In this document: positions 27,232 through 35,908 of the stretch, piece by piece
Numbering within the stretch: the stretch's first letter is position 1
Layout of the letters: each line of letters begins with the position of its first letter
Assembly: GCF_021228125.1 (NCBI RefSeq)
Contig: NZ_JAJQQS010000021.1
Coordinates: 1 to 64,000, forward strand
From: Streptomyces albireticuli
GTDB lineage: Bacteria; Actinomycetota; Actinomycetes; Streptomycetales; Streptomycetaceae
Direction of reading: 5' to 3'
Length of the DNA: 64,000 nt
Made by a program: the position numbers and the translations under genes
The notes under the pieces: generated by a model
Seen by the model: the letters and a program-made list of their open reading frames with translations, nothing else
Databases searched by the model: none
What the model was told of the DNA's origin: nothing

Positions 27232-28197
27232 ATGAACAACGCGAACTACCGCCTCGAACCGCCGGAGCGGCTGGTGCGCACCCTGAGCTCGCGGCCCGCG
27301 GACGGGGTGGCCCGCCGGTGGCTGGCGACGCTGCCGGAGACCGTCCAGGAGTACCTCACCCGTTGGGAGCTGACGCCCGAAAGGGTGCAGACGCCGGGTG
27401 GGCGGACCAGCGTCGTGATCCTGGTGCGCCGGGCCGACGGCACGCCCGCCGCGCTCAAGCTCTGCCCTCCCGACGGCACGGCCGCGCTCGAACACGCGGC
27501 GCTGGAGCGGTGGGACGGCCGGTGCGCGGTGCGGGTGCTGCGGGCGGACGCGGGGGCGCTGCTCCTGGAGCGGCTGCACGGTGACATCAGCCTGCGCTCG
27601 CTGGCCGAGGCGAAGGCCCAGCTGGAGGCCGCGGCGGTGCTCCAGCGGCTGTGGGTGCCGCCTGTCGGTGCTGCCGGTGCTGCCGGTGCTGCCGGTGCTG
27701 CCGATGGGCACCCGTTCCCCGAGGTGACCGCGCACGCCGCCGGCCTGGTGGAGACCCTGCGCGAGCGCCGCGACGCGCCCGCGGCGGCGGACGCGCGGGC
27801 GCTGGTCGACGAGGCGCTGGAGCTGGCGTCCGGCCTGGTCGGGAGCGCCGGCGCGGGCGGTGACGCGGTGCTGCTGCACGGCGAGTACCACCAGGGCACG
27901 GTCCTGGCCGGCGACCGCGCGCCGTGGCTGGCGGTCGCCCCCCGCCCGCTGGTCGGCGAGCGCGCGTACGACCTGGCCTGGCTGGTCCGCGACCGTGCCG
28001 ACACCCTCCTCGCCTCCCCCGGCGCGGCGGCCGCGGCGCGGCGGCGGGTCGCCAAGCTGGCGGACTCGCTGGAGGTGGACGCGGAACGGTTGCGGGGGTG
28101 GGCGGTGTTCCGGGCGGTGTCGGAGGGGGTCGGGGAGTTGTCGGTGGGGTCGCGTGGGCGGGGTGAGCTTTTGCTGGAGTTCGCGGGTTTGTTGTGA
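27232..28197 (+). CDS. Degenerate aminoglycoside-phosphotransferase-like protein
   Basis: A 321-aa protein of the APH(6)/streptomycin-kinase-like fold. Lys76 (AALKL) fits the nucleotide Lys. The catalytic loop that should read HGDxHxxN reads HGEYHQGT (216-223), and the metal-binding Asp of the IDP motif is Ala236 (LAVAPRPLVGE). Thus base, Asn and metal Asp are all changed, pointing to a pseudokinase or a very altered enzyme. The frame is intact and codon bias normal, so it is probably still made. It contains a GAA tandem repeat (residues about 146-157). Confidence 0.7.
   Translation: MNNANYRLEPPERLVRTLSSRPADGVARRWLATLPETVQEYLTRWELTPERVQTPGGRTSVVILVRRADGTPAALKLCPPDGTAALEHAALERWDGRCAVRVLRADAGALLLERLHGDISLRSLAEAKAQLEAAAVLQRLWVPPVGAAGAAGAAGAADGHPFPEVTAHAAGLVETLRERRDAPAAADARALVDEALELASGLVGSAGAGGDAVLLHGEYHQGTVLAGDRAPWLAVAPRPLVGERAYDLAWLVRDRADTLLASPGAAAAARRRVAKLADSLEVDAERLRGWAVFRAVSEGVGELSVGSRGRGELLLEFAGLL
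27667..27702 (+). repeat. Four 9-bp tandem repeats
   Basis: GGTGCTGCC is repeated four times exactly, encoding Gly-Ala-Ala units in a loop of the APH-like protein. In-frame copy-number changes would be tolerated. Confidence 0.9.
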
Positions 28198-28246
28198 CGG
28201 GTGCGGGTGCGGGTGGGGCGGGGCGGGGTGCCGCTGCGCGGGGCTT

Positions 28247-28393
28247 TTTCCCCTACCCGCCCCTTCCCGGAACCGGGGGCTTCGCCCCCGGGCCCCCTTT
28301 TCCGCGCTCCGCGCGGTGGCCTCAAACGCCGGCCGGGCTGATTTCAGCCCGTCCGGCGCTTGAGGACATTCGGGAAGGGGCGGGTCGGGGAAA
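28247..28393. repeat. MITE-like element, copy B (complete, short form)
   Basis: A 147-bp element between converging genes. Its ends (28247-28269 and 28371-28393) are 23-bp inverted repeats with a single mismatch, beginning TTTCCCC and ending CCCCTTCCCG. Inside are GGGGGCTTCGCCCCC and a long dyad (28320-28365) pairing CCTCAAACGCCGGCCGGGCT with its near complement. It can act as a bidirectional terminator for the APH-like gene and proS. Confidence 0.8.
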
Positions 28394-28418
28394 GACCCGC
28401 CGTCAGGCGCCCGGCGCC

Positions 28419-30116
28419 TCAGACCCGCGCCGTCAGCCGCTCCACCGCCTCCGCCACCGTCAGTTCCTCCCGCTCCCCCGTCCGGCGGTCCTTCAGCTCC
28501 ACCACTCCGGAAGCCGCCCCACGGCCCACCACCAGAATCGTCGGCACACCGATCAGCTCCGCGTCCGTGAACTTCACGCCCGGGGAGACCCCGGCCCGGT
28601 CGTCGACCAGTACGCGCACGCCCGCCGCGCCCAGCTTCTCCGCGAGTTCCAGGGCGAGTTCGGTCTGGAGGGCCTTGCCGGCCGCGACGACGTGGACGTC
28701 CGCCGGGGCGACCTCGCGGGGCCAGCACAGGCCCGAGGCGTCGTGGGTCTGCTCGGCGAGGGCGGCCACGGCGCGCGAGACGCCGATGCCGTACGAGCCC
28801 ATGGTGACCCGGACCGGCTTGCCCTGGGGGCCGAGGACGTCGAGGCCGAACGCGTCCGCGTACTTGCGGCCGAGCTGGAAGATGTGGCCGATCTCGATCG
28901 CGCGGCCGATCTCCAGGCCGGCGCCGCAGCGGGGGCAGGGGTCGCCCTGCTCGACCACGACGACGTCGAGGTACTGGTCGACCTCGAAGTCGCGGCCGCA
29001 GACCACGTTCCGGGCGTGTGTGTCGGGCTTGTTGGCGCCGGTGACCCAGGCCGTGCCGGGGGCCACGCGCGGGTCGGCGAGGTAACGCAGCTTCAGGCCC
29101 TGCGGGCCGACGTAGCCGCGGACGAGGTCGGGCCGGCCGGCGAAGTCCTCGGCCGTCACCAACTCGACGACGGCGGGCGCCAGGTGCTCGCCCAGCTTGC
29201 CGAGGTCGACCTCGCGGTCGCCGGGCACGCCGATGGCCGTGATCTCGCCGTCGATCTTGACGAGGAGGTTCTTCAGGGTGGCCGAGGCGGGCACGCCGAG
29301 GTGCTCGGCGAGGGACTCGATGGTCGGGGTGTCGGGGGTGTCGAGCTCCTCGACGGGGCCGTGCTCCGCGGCGTCCGCGGGGGCGACGACGGCGGTGACG
29401 GCCTCCGTGTTGGCCGCGTAGTCGCACGCGGGGCAGTCGACGAAGGTGTCCTCGCCGGCCGCGGCCGGGGCGAGGAACTCCTCGGAGGCGGAGCCGCCCA
29501 TCGCGCCCGAGACGGCGGAGACGACGCGGTAGTCGAGGCCGAGCCGCTCGAAGATCCGGGTGTACGCCTCGCGGTGCAGGCGGTAGGACTCGGCGAGGCC
29601 CTCGTCCGTGGTGTCGAAGGAGTAGGAGTCCTTCATCTGGAACTCGCGGCCGCGCAGAACGCCCGAGCGGGGGCGCGCCTCGTCCCGGTACTTGGTCTGG
29701 ATCTGATAGAGCATCACGGGCAGGTCCTTGTAGGACGTGCACTGGTCCTTGACCGTGAGGGTGAAGATCTCCTCGTGGGTCGGCCCGAGCAGGTACTCGG
29801 CGCCCTTGCGGTCCTTGAGGCGGAAGAGGAGGTCGCCGTACTCCTCCCAGCGGCCGCTCGTCTCGTAGGGCTCCTTGGGCAGCAGGGCGGGGAGGAGGAC
29901 CTCCTGGCCGCCGATGGCGTCCATCTCCTCGCGGACGACGCGGGAGACGTTCTCCAGCACCTTCTTGCCCATCGGGAGCCAGGTCCAGACCCCCGCGGAG
30001 GTGCGGCGGACGTACCCGGCGCGGACCAGCAGCTTGTGGCTCGCGGTCTCGGCGTCGGCCGGGTCGTCACGCAGGGTTTTCAGCATGGTCGTGGACATGC
30101 GCTGGACGGGGGCCAT
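28419..30116 (-). CDS. proS: Prolyl-tRNA synthetase
   Basis: A 565-aa bacterial-type class II synthetase charging tRNA-Pro. Motif 2 ([20 protein letters not shown]), motif 3 ([11 protein letters not shown]) and an editing insertion domain ([31 protein letters not shown]) between them are present, with the anticodon-binding domain at the end. A CPAC and a CPRCG pair may bind zinc. The ATG has AGGAGA 5 bp upstream; this ribosome site lies in an inverted repeat (30120-30153). Confidence 0.97.
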   Translation of the reverse strand: MAPVQRMSTTMLKTLRDDPADAETASHKLLVRAGYVRRTSAGVWTWLPMGKKVLENVSRVVREEMDAIGGQEVLLPALLPKEPYETSGRWEEYGDLLFRLKDRKGAEYLLGPTHEEIFTLTVKDQCTSYKDLPVMLYQIQTKYRDEARPRSGVLRGREFQMKDSYSFDTTDEGLAESYRLHREAYTRIFERLGLDYRVVSAVSGAMGGSASEEFLAPAAAGEDTFVDCPACDYAANTEAVTAVVAPADAAEHGPVEELDTPDTPTIESLAEHLGVPASATLKNLLVKIDGEITAIGVPGDREVDLGKLGEHLAPAVVELVTAEDFAGRPDLVRGYVGPQGLKLRYLADPRVAPGTAWVTGANKPDTHARNVVCGRDFEVDQYLDVVVVEQGDPCPRCGAGLEIGRAIEIGHIFQLGRKYADAFGLDVLGPQGKPVRVTMGSYGIGVSRAVAALAEQTHDASGLCWPREVAPADVHVVAAGKALQTELALELAEKLGAAGVRVLVDDRAGVSPGVKFTDAELIGVPTILVVGRGAASGVVELKDRRTGEREELTVAEAVERLTARV

Positions 30117-30119
30117 CAG

Positions 30120-30153
30120 ATCTCCTGCGGGCTCGGTGGGAATCCCAGGAGAT
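30120..30153 (-). promoter_or_regulatory. Dyad covering the proS ribosome site
   Basis: In mRNA sense, ATCTCCTG is followed after 18 nt by CAGGAGAT, which contains the Shine-Dalgarno AGGAGA of proS. Pairing would hide the ribosome site. Whether the first arm is transcribed depends on the start point, because a possible promoter sits just upstream (30152-30180). Confidence 0.45.
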
Positions 30154-30180
30154 TATCGGCAGCCGCCGGTGGGACGAAAA
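30152..30180 (-). promoter_or_regulatory. Candidate proS promoter
   Basis: On the minus strand TTTTCG (30180-30175), a 17-bp spacer and GATAAT (30157-30152) fit a sigma-70-type promoter with a weak -35. It lies directly after the end of the acetyltransferase gene and 36 bp before the proS ATG. Confidence 0.4.
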
Positions 30181-30187
30181 CGGGTTC

Positions 30188-30727
30188 TCACGGCCGCTCG
30201 CGGAGCGGCAGCGGCGCCCCCATCACCACATACGGGCTCGGCGCGCTGGGGAAGATCACCGGGCGTGCGAGGTCGCGGTAGCCGAGGGTGCGGTAGAGGG
30301 CGCGGGCCGGGCTCTCCACGTCGATGGCGGAGAGGATGCTGCGCGGCTCGGTCGCGCTCCCGGTGATCGTGGTGATGAGGGCCCGGCCGATGCCCCGCTT
30401 CTGGAAGTCGGGGTGGACGTGCAGCTCGGTGATGACGAAGGCGTTGTCGAGCCAGCCGTCGGAGCCGGTGGCGCGCAGATACGGTTCGACGACGCCGGAC
30501 CACCAGTGGGTGCGGTCGTTGGGCATGCCGTAGACGAAGCCGACGAGCCGGCCGGCCGCCGTGGTGGCCCCGAGGGCCCGTGCGCCCGGTGAGGCGAGGT
30601 GCCGGAGCACGATGTGGCGCCGTACCGCGATCTCTTCGTCGCTGAGCCCGAAGGCCAGTGCCTGCACGGCCAGCGCGTCGTCCACCCGCGCGGCGAGGTC
30701 GAGGGTCCCGACCGCGATGTCATCCAT
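30188..30727 (-). CDS. GNAT-family N-acetyltransferase
   Basis: A 179-aa protein with the GNAT acetyl-CoA loop VHPDFQKRGIGRALITTITG, preceded by VITELHV and followed by the beta-bulge region DVESPARALYRTLGYRDL. Substrate cannot be read from sequence. It ends 71 bp before proS and starts 42 bp after the end of another GNAT gene on the same strand, so the three may share transcripts. Confidence 0.88.
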   Translation of the reverse strand: MDDIAVGTLDLAARVDDALAVQALAFGLSDEEIAVRRHIVLRHLASPGARALGATTAAGRLVGFVYGMPNDRTHWWSGVVEPYLRATGSDGWLDNAFVITELHVHPDFQKRGIGRALITTITGSATEPRSILSAIDVESPARALYRTLGYRDLARPVIFPSAPSPYVVMGAPLPLRERP

Positions 30728-30769
30728 GCCGGGAGGCTACCCGGGCGGGGCCGCCGAGCGGCGGTCCGG

Positions 30770-31615
30770 TCAGAACAGGACGCTCATGAACGCGCCGACT
30801 TCCCGGAAGCCGACGCGGCGGTAGGCGGCGCGGGCCGCGGTGTTGTAGTCGTTCACATAGAGGCTGGCCACCGGGGAGACCTCGCGCAGGGCGTACCGCA
30901 GCACGGCGGCCATGCCGGTCTCGGAGAGGCCGCGGCCGCGGTACTCGGGGGCGACCCAGACGCCCTGGATCTGGCAGGCGTGGGTGGTGGCGGCGCCGAT
31001 CTCGGCCTTGAAGACGACCCGGCCGTCCTCGATCCGGGCGAAGGAGCGGCCGGCGCCGACGAGCTCGGCGACGCGGGCCTGGTAGAGGAGCCCGCCGTCA
31101 CCGGCGAGCGGGGAGACCCCGACCTCCTCGGTGAACATCGCCACGCAGGCCGGCATGATCACGTCCATCTCGTCCTTGCGGATGCGGCGGACGTGCGGGT
31201 CGGGCCGGATGTCCGCGGGCACGGCGTGCGCGACCATCAGCGGCTGGTGGGCGCGGACCTCGCGGGCGGGGCCCCAGTGCGGTTCGAGCAGGGACCACAG
31301 CTCGGCGGTGGCCTCGGCCGGGCCGACGATGGAGGAGCAGCGGCGGCCGGCGCGGCGGGCGCGGTCGGCGAAGGCGCGGACGGCCTCGGGGCCGGCGCAG
31401 ATGGGGACGAGGTTGGCTCCGGCGTAGCACAGGGATTCGAGGCGGCCGCCGGCGTACCAGCCCCACATCTCGCCGCCGAGCCGCCAGGGGTCGAGGCCCG
31501 CGACCTGGACACGCGCGGCGACGAAGGCGTTGGCGACGGGCTCGCGGTCGAGGACGGCGAGAGCGGCGTCGAGTTCGCCGGGCTCCAGGACCTTGGTGGT
31601 GGTCGTCGTCAACAC
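30770..31615 (-). CDS. DUF4081-type GNAT N-acetyltransferase
   Basis: About 281 aa. The C-terminal half is a GNAT domain (QIQGVWVAPEYRGRGLSETGMAAVL, VNDYNTAARAAYRRVGF). The N-terminal half (VANAFVAARVQVAGLDPWRLGGEMWGWYAGGRL) is a DUF4081-like module found in actinobacteria. GTG at 31615 (then TTG) is chosen as start; upstream sequence in frame is Ser/Pro/Arg-rich noise crossing the ispG terminator. It lies downstream of ispG. Confidence 0.85.
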   Translation of the reverse strand: MLTTTTTKVLEPGELDAALAVLDREPVANAFVAARVQVAGLDPWRLGGEMWGWYAGGRLESLCYAGANLVPICAGPEAVRAFADRARRAGRRCSSIVGPAEATAELWSLLEPHWGPAREVRAHQPLMVAHAVPADIRPDPHVRRIRKDEMDVIMPACVAMFTEEVGVSPLAGDGGLLYQARVAELVGAGRSFARIEDGRVVFKAEIGAATTHACQIQGVWVAPEYRGRGLSETGMAAVLRYALREVSPVASLYVNDYNTAARAAYRRVGFREVGAFMSVLF

Positions 31616-31728
31616 GTGTGGGTAAGCCTCACCGTCGCGGGCCGGTGGCCATGGGAACAGGTCTTGGAACTGTACCTCTCCGGGTCCGCGCACACCTCCC
31701 CCGCCGGATGCGGACACATCCGGACACG

Positions 31729-31759
31729 ACGATGCCCCGCCGGTGGGGCGGGGCATCGT
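31729..31759 (-). terminator. Terminator after ispG
   Basis: ACGATGCCCCGCC pairs with GGCGGGGCATCGT around a 5-nt loop, 22 bp after the ispG stop. Flanking CGGACA/TGTCCG extends the dyad. It ends the dxr-rseP-ispG unit. Confidence 0.75.
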
Positions 31760-31781
31760 GATGTCCGGAAGGGGACGGGGC

Positions 31782-32939
31782 TCAGCCGCTGACGCTGATC
31801 TCGGGCTCGCCGGAGGCGACGCCGTCCTTCTCCATCTGCTCGGCCAGCTTGAGGGCCTCCTCGATGAGGGTCTCGACGATCTTGGACTCGGGGACGGTCT
31901 TGATGACCTCGCCCTTGACGAAGATCTGGCCCTTGCCGTTGCCGGACGCGACACCGAGGTCGGCCTCACGGGCCTCACCCGGACCGTTCACGACACAGCC
32001 CATGACCGCCACGCGCAGCGGCACCTCCATGCCCTCCAGACCGGCGGAGACCTGGTCGGCGAGCTTGTAGACGTCGACCTGGGCGCGGCCGCAGGACGGG
32101 CAGGAGACGATCTCCAGACGGCGCTGGCGCAGCCCCAGGGACTCCAGGATCTGCATGCCGACCTTGATCTCCTCGGCCGGCGGGGCCGACAGGGAGACGC
32201 GGATGGTGTCGCCGATACCCTCGGACAGCAGCGCGCCGAAGGCCACGGCGGACTTGATCGTGCCCTGGAAGGCCGGGCCCGCCTCGGTGACACCGAGGTG
32301 CAGGGGGTAGTCGCACTGAGCGGCCAGCTGGCGGTAGGCGTTGACCATCACGACCGGGTCGTTGTGCTTGACCGAGATCTTGATGTCACGGAAACCGTGC
32401 TCCTCGAAGAGCGACGCCTCCCAGAGGGCGGACTCGACGAGCGCCTCCGGAGTGGCCTTGCCGTACTTGGCCAGCAGGCGGGCGTCGAGGGAGCCGGCGT
32501 TGACGCCGATGCGGATCGGGGTGCCGGTCTCGCCGGCGGCCTTCGCGATCTCCTTGACCTTGTCGTCGAACTGCTTGATATTGCCCGGGTTCACCCGGAC
32601 CGCGGCGCAGCCGGCGTCGATGGCGGCGAAGACGTACTTCGGCTGGAAGTGGATGTCGGCGATCACCGGGATCTGCGACTTCTTCGCGATGACCGGCAGC
32701 GCGTCGGCGTCGTCCTGGGTCGGGCAGGCCACCCGGACGATCTGGCAGCCGGAGGCGGTGAGCTCGGCGATCTGCTGGAGCGTCGCGCCGATGTCCGAGG
32801 TCCTGGTCGTCGTCATCGACTGCACCGACACGGGTGCGTCGCCTCCGACGGCCACGGAACCGACCTGGATCTTGCGGCTGACCCTGCGGTCGGCGAGCTT
32901 GATCGGAACGGAAGGCATTCCAAGCGAAATCGCAGTCAT
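31782..32939 (-). CDS. ispG: 4-hydroxy-3-methylbut-2-en-1-yl diphosphate synthase IspG
   Basis: A 385-aa iron-sulfur enzyme making HMBPP from MEcPP in the MEP isoprenoid pathway. The TIM-barrel part has [22 protein letters not shown] and VRVNPGNIK; the cluster ligands are in [11 protein letters not shown] and [10 protein letters not shown]. Another Met at residue 8 is an alternative start. It shares the minus strand with dxr, another enzyme of the same pathway, separated by rseP and a repeat element. Confidence 0.97.
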   Translation of the reverse strand: MTAISLGMPSVPIKLADRRVSRKIQVGSVAVGGDAPVSVQSMTTTRTSDIGATLQQIAELTASGCQIVRVACPTQDDADALPVIAKKSQIPVIADIHFQPKYVFAAIDAGCAAVRVNPGNIKQFDDKVKEIAKAAGETGTPIRIGVNAGSLDARLLAKYGKATPEALVESALWEASLFEEHGFRDIKISVKHNDPVVMVNAYRQLAAQCDYPLHLGVTEAGPAFQGTIKSAVAFGALLSEGIGDTIRVSLSAPPAEEIKVGMQILESLGLRQRRLEIVSCPSCGRAQVDVYKLADQVSAGLEGMEVPLRVAVMGCVVNGPGEAREADLGVASGNGKGQIFVKGEVIKTVPESKIVETLIEEALKLAEQMEKDGVASGEPEISVSG

Positions 32940-33126
32940 CTGGCGAGCAACCCCAAGGTGTGAATCAAGGTCCCGAGATCGGCGGGCTCCGGCCTTCGAG
33001 GTTACGGCACCCGGCCCCTTCGGGGCACATTGCGCTGTGGGGACCGGGGTGGTCCCGGGCGTGAACGGTGGGTCTTCGGCCGCGGCCGGTCATTGCCGGC
33101 CGTGGCGGCGGGCGTCCCGCGGACGC

Positions 33127-33195
33127 GTCCTCAAGCTCCCCCGGCTACCGCTGGGAGGTGCCCCCGGACGGGCTGGAATCAGCCCGTCCGGCGCA
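33127..33195. repeat. MITE-like element, copy C (core only, with module)
   Basis: Contains the core CCTCAAG then the 30-bp module (33136-33165, key CCGGCTACCGCTGGGAGG) and the dyad CCGGACGGGCTG/CAGCCCGTCCGG (33164-33191). The terminal repeats seen in B, D and E are missing. The dyad, 30 bp beyond the rseP stop, can act as a terminator. The rest of 32940-33219 holds no gene. Confidence 0.75.
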
Positions 33196-33219
33196 CCCAC
33201 GCGCCCCGCCGGCCAGGTG

Positions 33220-34521
33220 TTACGTCAGCCGCACCGGGTTCACCACGTCCGCGATGAGGACCAGCAGCGTGAAGCAGATGAAGATGCCGGCCACCACATA
33301 GGCGACGGGCATCAGCTTCGCCACGTCGAACGGGCCCGGGTCGGGCCGGCGGAAGACCTTGGCGAAGGCCCGCCGCACGGACTCCCACAGCGCCCCCGCG
33401 ATGTGCCCGCCGTCCAGCGGCAGCAGCGGCAGCATGTTGAAGAGGAACAGGGAGAGGTTGAAGCCCGCGACCAGGAAGAGCATGGTCGCGATCTGCTGCG
33501 ACGGCGGGATGTCGAGGTTGAAGACCTCGCCGCCGACGCGGGCGGCGCCGACCACGCCCATCGGGGAGTCCGCCTTGCGCTCGCCGCCGTCGAAGGCTGC
33601 GTTCCACAGGTCGGGGATCTTGCTGGGCAGGGCGATCAGCGACTCCACGCCCGACTGGACCATGTCACCCATACGGTCGACCGACTGCCCGAAGGACTGG
33701 GGGACGACGCCGGTGGCCGGGGTGAAGCCCAGGAAGCCCGCGGTGACGTACTCGCCCTTGAGGGGGGTGCCCTTGCCGTCGTACTTCTGGACCTGGTTGG
33801 AGATCAGGTTCGCGTGGAGGGTCTTGCGGGTGCCGTCCCGCTCGACGGTGAGGGTGGCGGGGCCGGTGGTCCTGCGGATGTCCTTCTGGAGGGTGGACCA
33901 GTCGTCGACCTTGTGGCCGTTGAAGGCGACGATCTTGTCGCGCGGCTGGAGTCCGGCGGCCTTGGCCGGGGAGTCCTTGGCGCCCGGGGAGCACTTGTCC
34001 GTCTTGTCCGTGGCCTTGACCACACAGTCCGAGACCGTGGAGACCTGGGTCGTCTGCGTGTTGATGCCGAAGGACATCATCACACCGAGGAAGATCACCA
34101 CGGCCAGGACCAGGTTCATAAACGGTCCGGCGAACATCACGATCACGCGCTTCCAGGGCTTGCGCGTGTAGAAGAGCCGGGACTCGTCGCCGGGCTGGAG
34201 CTCCTCGAAGGCCGCCGAGCGGGCGTCCTCGATCATGCCTCGCCAGGGCGAGGTGGAGCGTGCGGCGATCTTCCCGTCCGCGCCGGGCGGGAACATGCCG
34301 ATCATGCGGATGTAGCCGCCGAGCGGGATGGCCTTGATGCCGTACTCGGTGTCGCCCTTGCGCCGCGAGAACAGCGTCGGCCCGAAGCCGACCATGTACT
34401 GCGGCACCCGGATGCCGAAGAGCTTCGCGGTGGACAGGTGTCCCAGTTCGTGCCAGGCGATCGAGAAGAGCAGGCCCACCACGAAGACGACTATCCCGAG
34501 GACCGTCATCAGTGTTGTCAT
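33220..34521 (-). CDS. rseP: RseP-type site-2 membrane metalloprotease
   Basis: A 433-aa M50 protease. The zinc motif HELGH is at 24-28 in the first membrane helix, and the third ligand region is [21 protein letters not shown] domain (about residues 180-260, [18 protein letters not shown]) lies between membrane segments. Such enzymes cut membrane-bound anti-sigma factors and remnant peptides. The start overlaps the dxr stop (ATGA), an arrangement common in actinobacteria. Confidence 0.94.
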   Translation of the reverse strand: MTTLMTVLGIVVFVVGLLFSIAWHELGHLSTAKLFGIRVPQYMVGFGPTLFSRRKGDTEYGIKAIPLGGYIRMIGMFPPGADGKIAARSTSPWRGMIEDARSAAFEELQPGDESRLFYTRKPWKRVIVMFAGPFMNLVLAVVIFLGVMMSFGINTQTTQVSTVSDCVVKATDKTDKCSPGAKDSPAKAAGLQPRDKIVAFNGHKVDDWSTLQKDIRRTTGPATLTVERDGTRKTLHANLISNQVQKYDGKGTPLKGEYVTAGFLGFTPATGVVPQSFGQSVDRMGDMVQSGVESLIALPSKIPDLWNAAFDGGERKADSPMGVVGAARVGGEVFNLDIPPSQQIATMLFLVAGFNLSLFLFNMLPLLPLDGGHIAGALWESVRRAFAKVFRRPDPGPFDVAKLMPVAYVVAGIFICFTLLVLIADVVNPVRLT

Positions 34522-35798
34522 GCGCGGGCCTCCGAGGTTGTCTTCACCGTACGGGCCGCCTTGCGGGCGGCCAGTTCACGGGCCCGGGCGCGGGCCCAGG
34601 TCTCCGCTTGCAGGACGTCCGGGACCGTCAGCCGGGTTCCCGAGGCGGGGGTGCCGTGTTCCGCCACCACCTCGGCGACGGTATCGACAATCCCATTGAA
34701 CGGCAGCGCGCCGGCCAGGAAGGCGTCGACGCACTCCTCGTTGGCCGCGTTGAAGACGGCGGGCGCCGTGCCGCCGAGGCCGCCGACGTGCCGGGCGAGG
34801 CCGACGGAGGGGAACGCCTCCTCGTCGAGCGGGAAGAACTCCCAGGTGGAGGCCTTGGACCAGTCGAAGGCCGGGGCCGCGTCCGGGATCCGCTCGGGCC
34901 AGCCGAGGCCGATGGCGATGGGGCCGCGCATATCGGGCGGGGTCGCCTGGGCGAGCGTGGAGCCGTCCGTGAACTCCACCATCGAGTGGACGTAGGACTG
35001 CGGGTGGACGACGACCTCGATGCGGTCGAAGGGGATGTCGTAGAGCAGGTGCGCCTCGATCACCTCCAGACCCTTGTTGACCAGGGTGGCGGAGTTGATC
35101 GTGATCACCGGGCCCATGGACCAGGTCGGGTGCGCGAGGGCGTCCGAAGGGGTGACGGAGGCCAGCTCCGCCTTCGTCCGGCCGCGGAAGGGGCCGCCCG
35201 AGGCGGTGACGACCAGCTTGCGGACCTCGGCGCGGGTGCCGCCGAGCAGGGCCTGGAAGAGCGCGGCGTGCTCGGAGTCGACCGGGATGATCTGCCCCGG
35301 CTTGGCCAGCGCCTTGACCAGCGGGCCGCCGACGATCAGCGACTCCTTGTTGGCCAGTGCCAGGGTGCGGCCCGCTTCCAGGGCGGCGAGGGTCGGCGCG
35401 AGGCCGATGGAGCCGGTGATGCCGTTGAGGACGGTGTGGCACTCGCTGCGGGCGAGCTCGGTGGCCGCCTCGGGGCCCGCGAGGATCTCGGGCAGCGGCT
35501 CGGTCCCGTACTGCGCGGCCAGCGCCTCGCGCAGCGCGGGCACCTTGTCGGCCTGCGCGACGGCGACGGCGCGGACCCGCAGCCGCCGGGCCTGCTCGGC
35601 CAGGAGCCCCACCCGGCCGCCGGCGGCGGACAGGGCCGTCACCGTGAAGCGGCCGGGGTTGCGGAGCACGAGGTCGATGGCCTGGGTGCCGATCGAGCCG
35701 GTCGAGCCGAGGATCACGATCTCGCGCGGCGCCCCGGGGGCGGTGGGGGCGGAGTAGCGCAGATGCGGGTCAGCGAGGGAGTCCGTCATGGGCTCCAT
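34518..35798 (-). CDS. dxr: 1-deoxy-D-xylulose 5-phosphate reductoisomerase
   Basis: A 426-aa NADPH-dependent enzyme for the first committed MEP-pathway step. NADPH motif [12 protein letters not shown] near residue 30, [22 protein letters not shown] and TASGGPFRG are all diagnostic, and the Asp/Glu metal ligands fall within them. ATG at 35798 has GGAAGA upstream; a second ATG lies 9 bp later. Overlaps rseP by 4 bp. Confidence 0.97.
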   Translation of the reverse strand: MEPMTDSLADPHLRYSAPTAPGAPREIVILGSTGSIGTQAIDLVLRNPGRFTVTALSAAGGRVGLLAEQARRLRVRAVAVAQADKVPALREALAAQYGTEPLPEILAGPEAATELARSECHTVLNGITGSIGLAPTLAALEAGRTLALANKESLIVGGPLVKALAKPGQIIPVDSEHAALFQALLGGTRAEVRKLVVTASGGPFRGRTKAELASVTPSDALAHPTWSMGPVITINSATLVNKGLEVIEAHLLYDIPFDRIEVVVHPQSYVHSMVEFTDGSTLAQATPPDMRGPIAIGLGWPERIPDAAPAFDWSKASTWEFFPLDEEAFPSVGLARHVGGLGGTAPAVFNAANEECVDAFLAGALPFNGIVDTVAEVVAEHGTPASGTRLTVPDVLQAETWARARARELAARKAARTVKTTSEARA

Positions 35799-35867
35799 TG
35801 TTACGTCTTCCGGCCGGTGGGCGGACAGGGATCCCCCCGCCCGCCCGCTGTGGCGGAACTTTTACGT

Positions 35868-35905
35868 CCGGCGGGCGCCCCGGTCTGCTACCGGGGCCCC
35901 GCCGG
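35868..35905 (-). terminator. Terminator after the acyl-CoA dehydrogenase gene
   Basis: CCGGCGGG and CCCGCCGG form an outer stem, and GCCCCGGT/ACCGGGGC an inner stem with a CTGCT loop; one C is bulged between them. It starts 4 bp past the gene's stop. Confidence 0.75.
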
Positions 35906-35908
35906 GTC

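Noticed and set aside
27232-28197. Functional streptomycin-type resistance kinase
   Set aside because: Catalytic base, Asn and metal Asp positions are all substituted, so resistance activity should not be assumed.
28194-30281. A 695-codon plus-strand frame opposite proS
   Set aside because: Antisense shadow of a well-conserved synthetase gene; composition is typical of GC-driven open frames.
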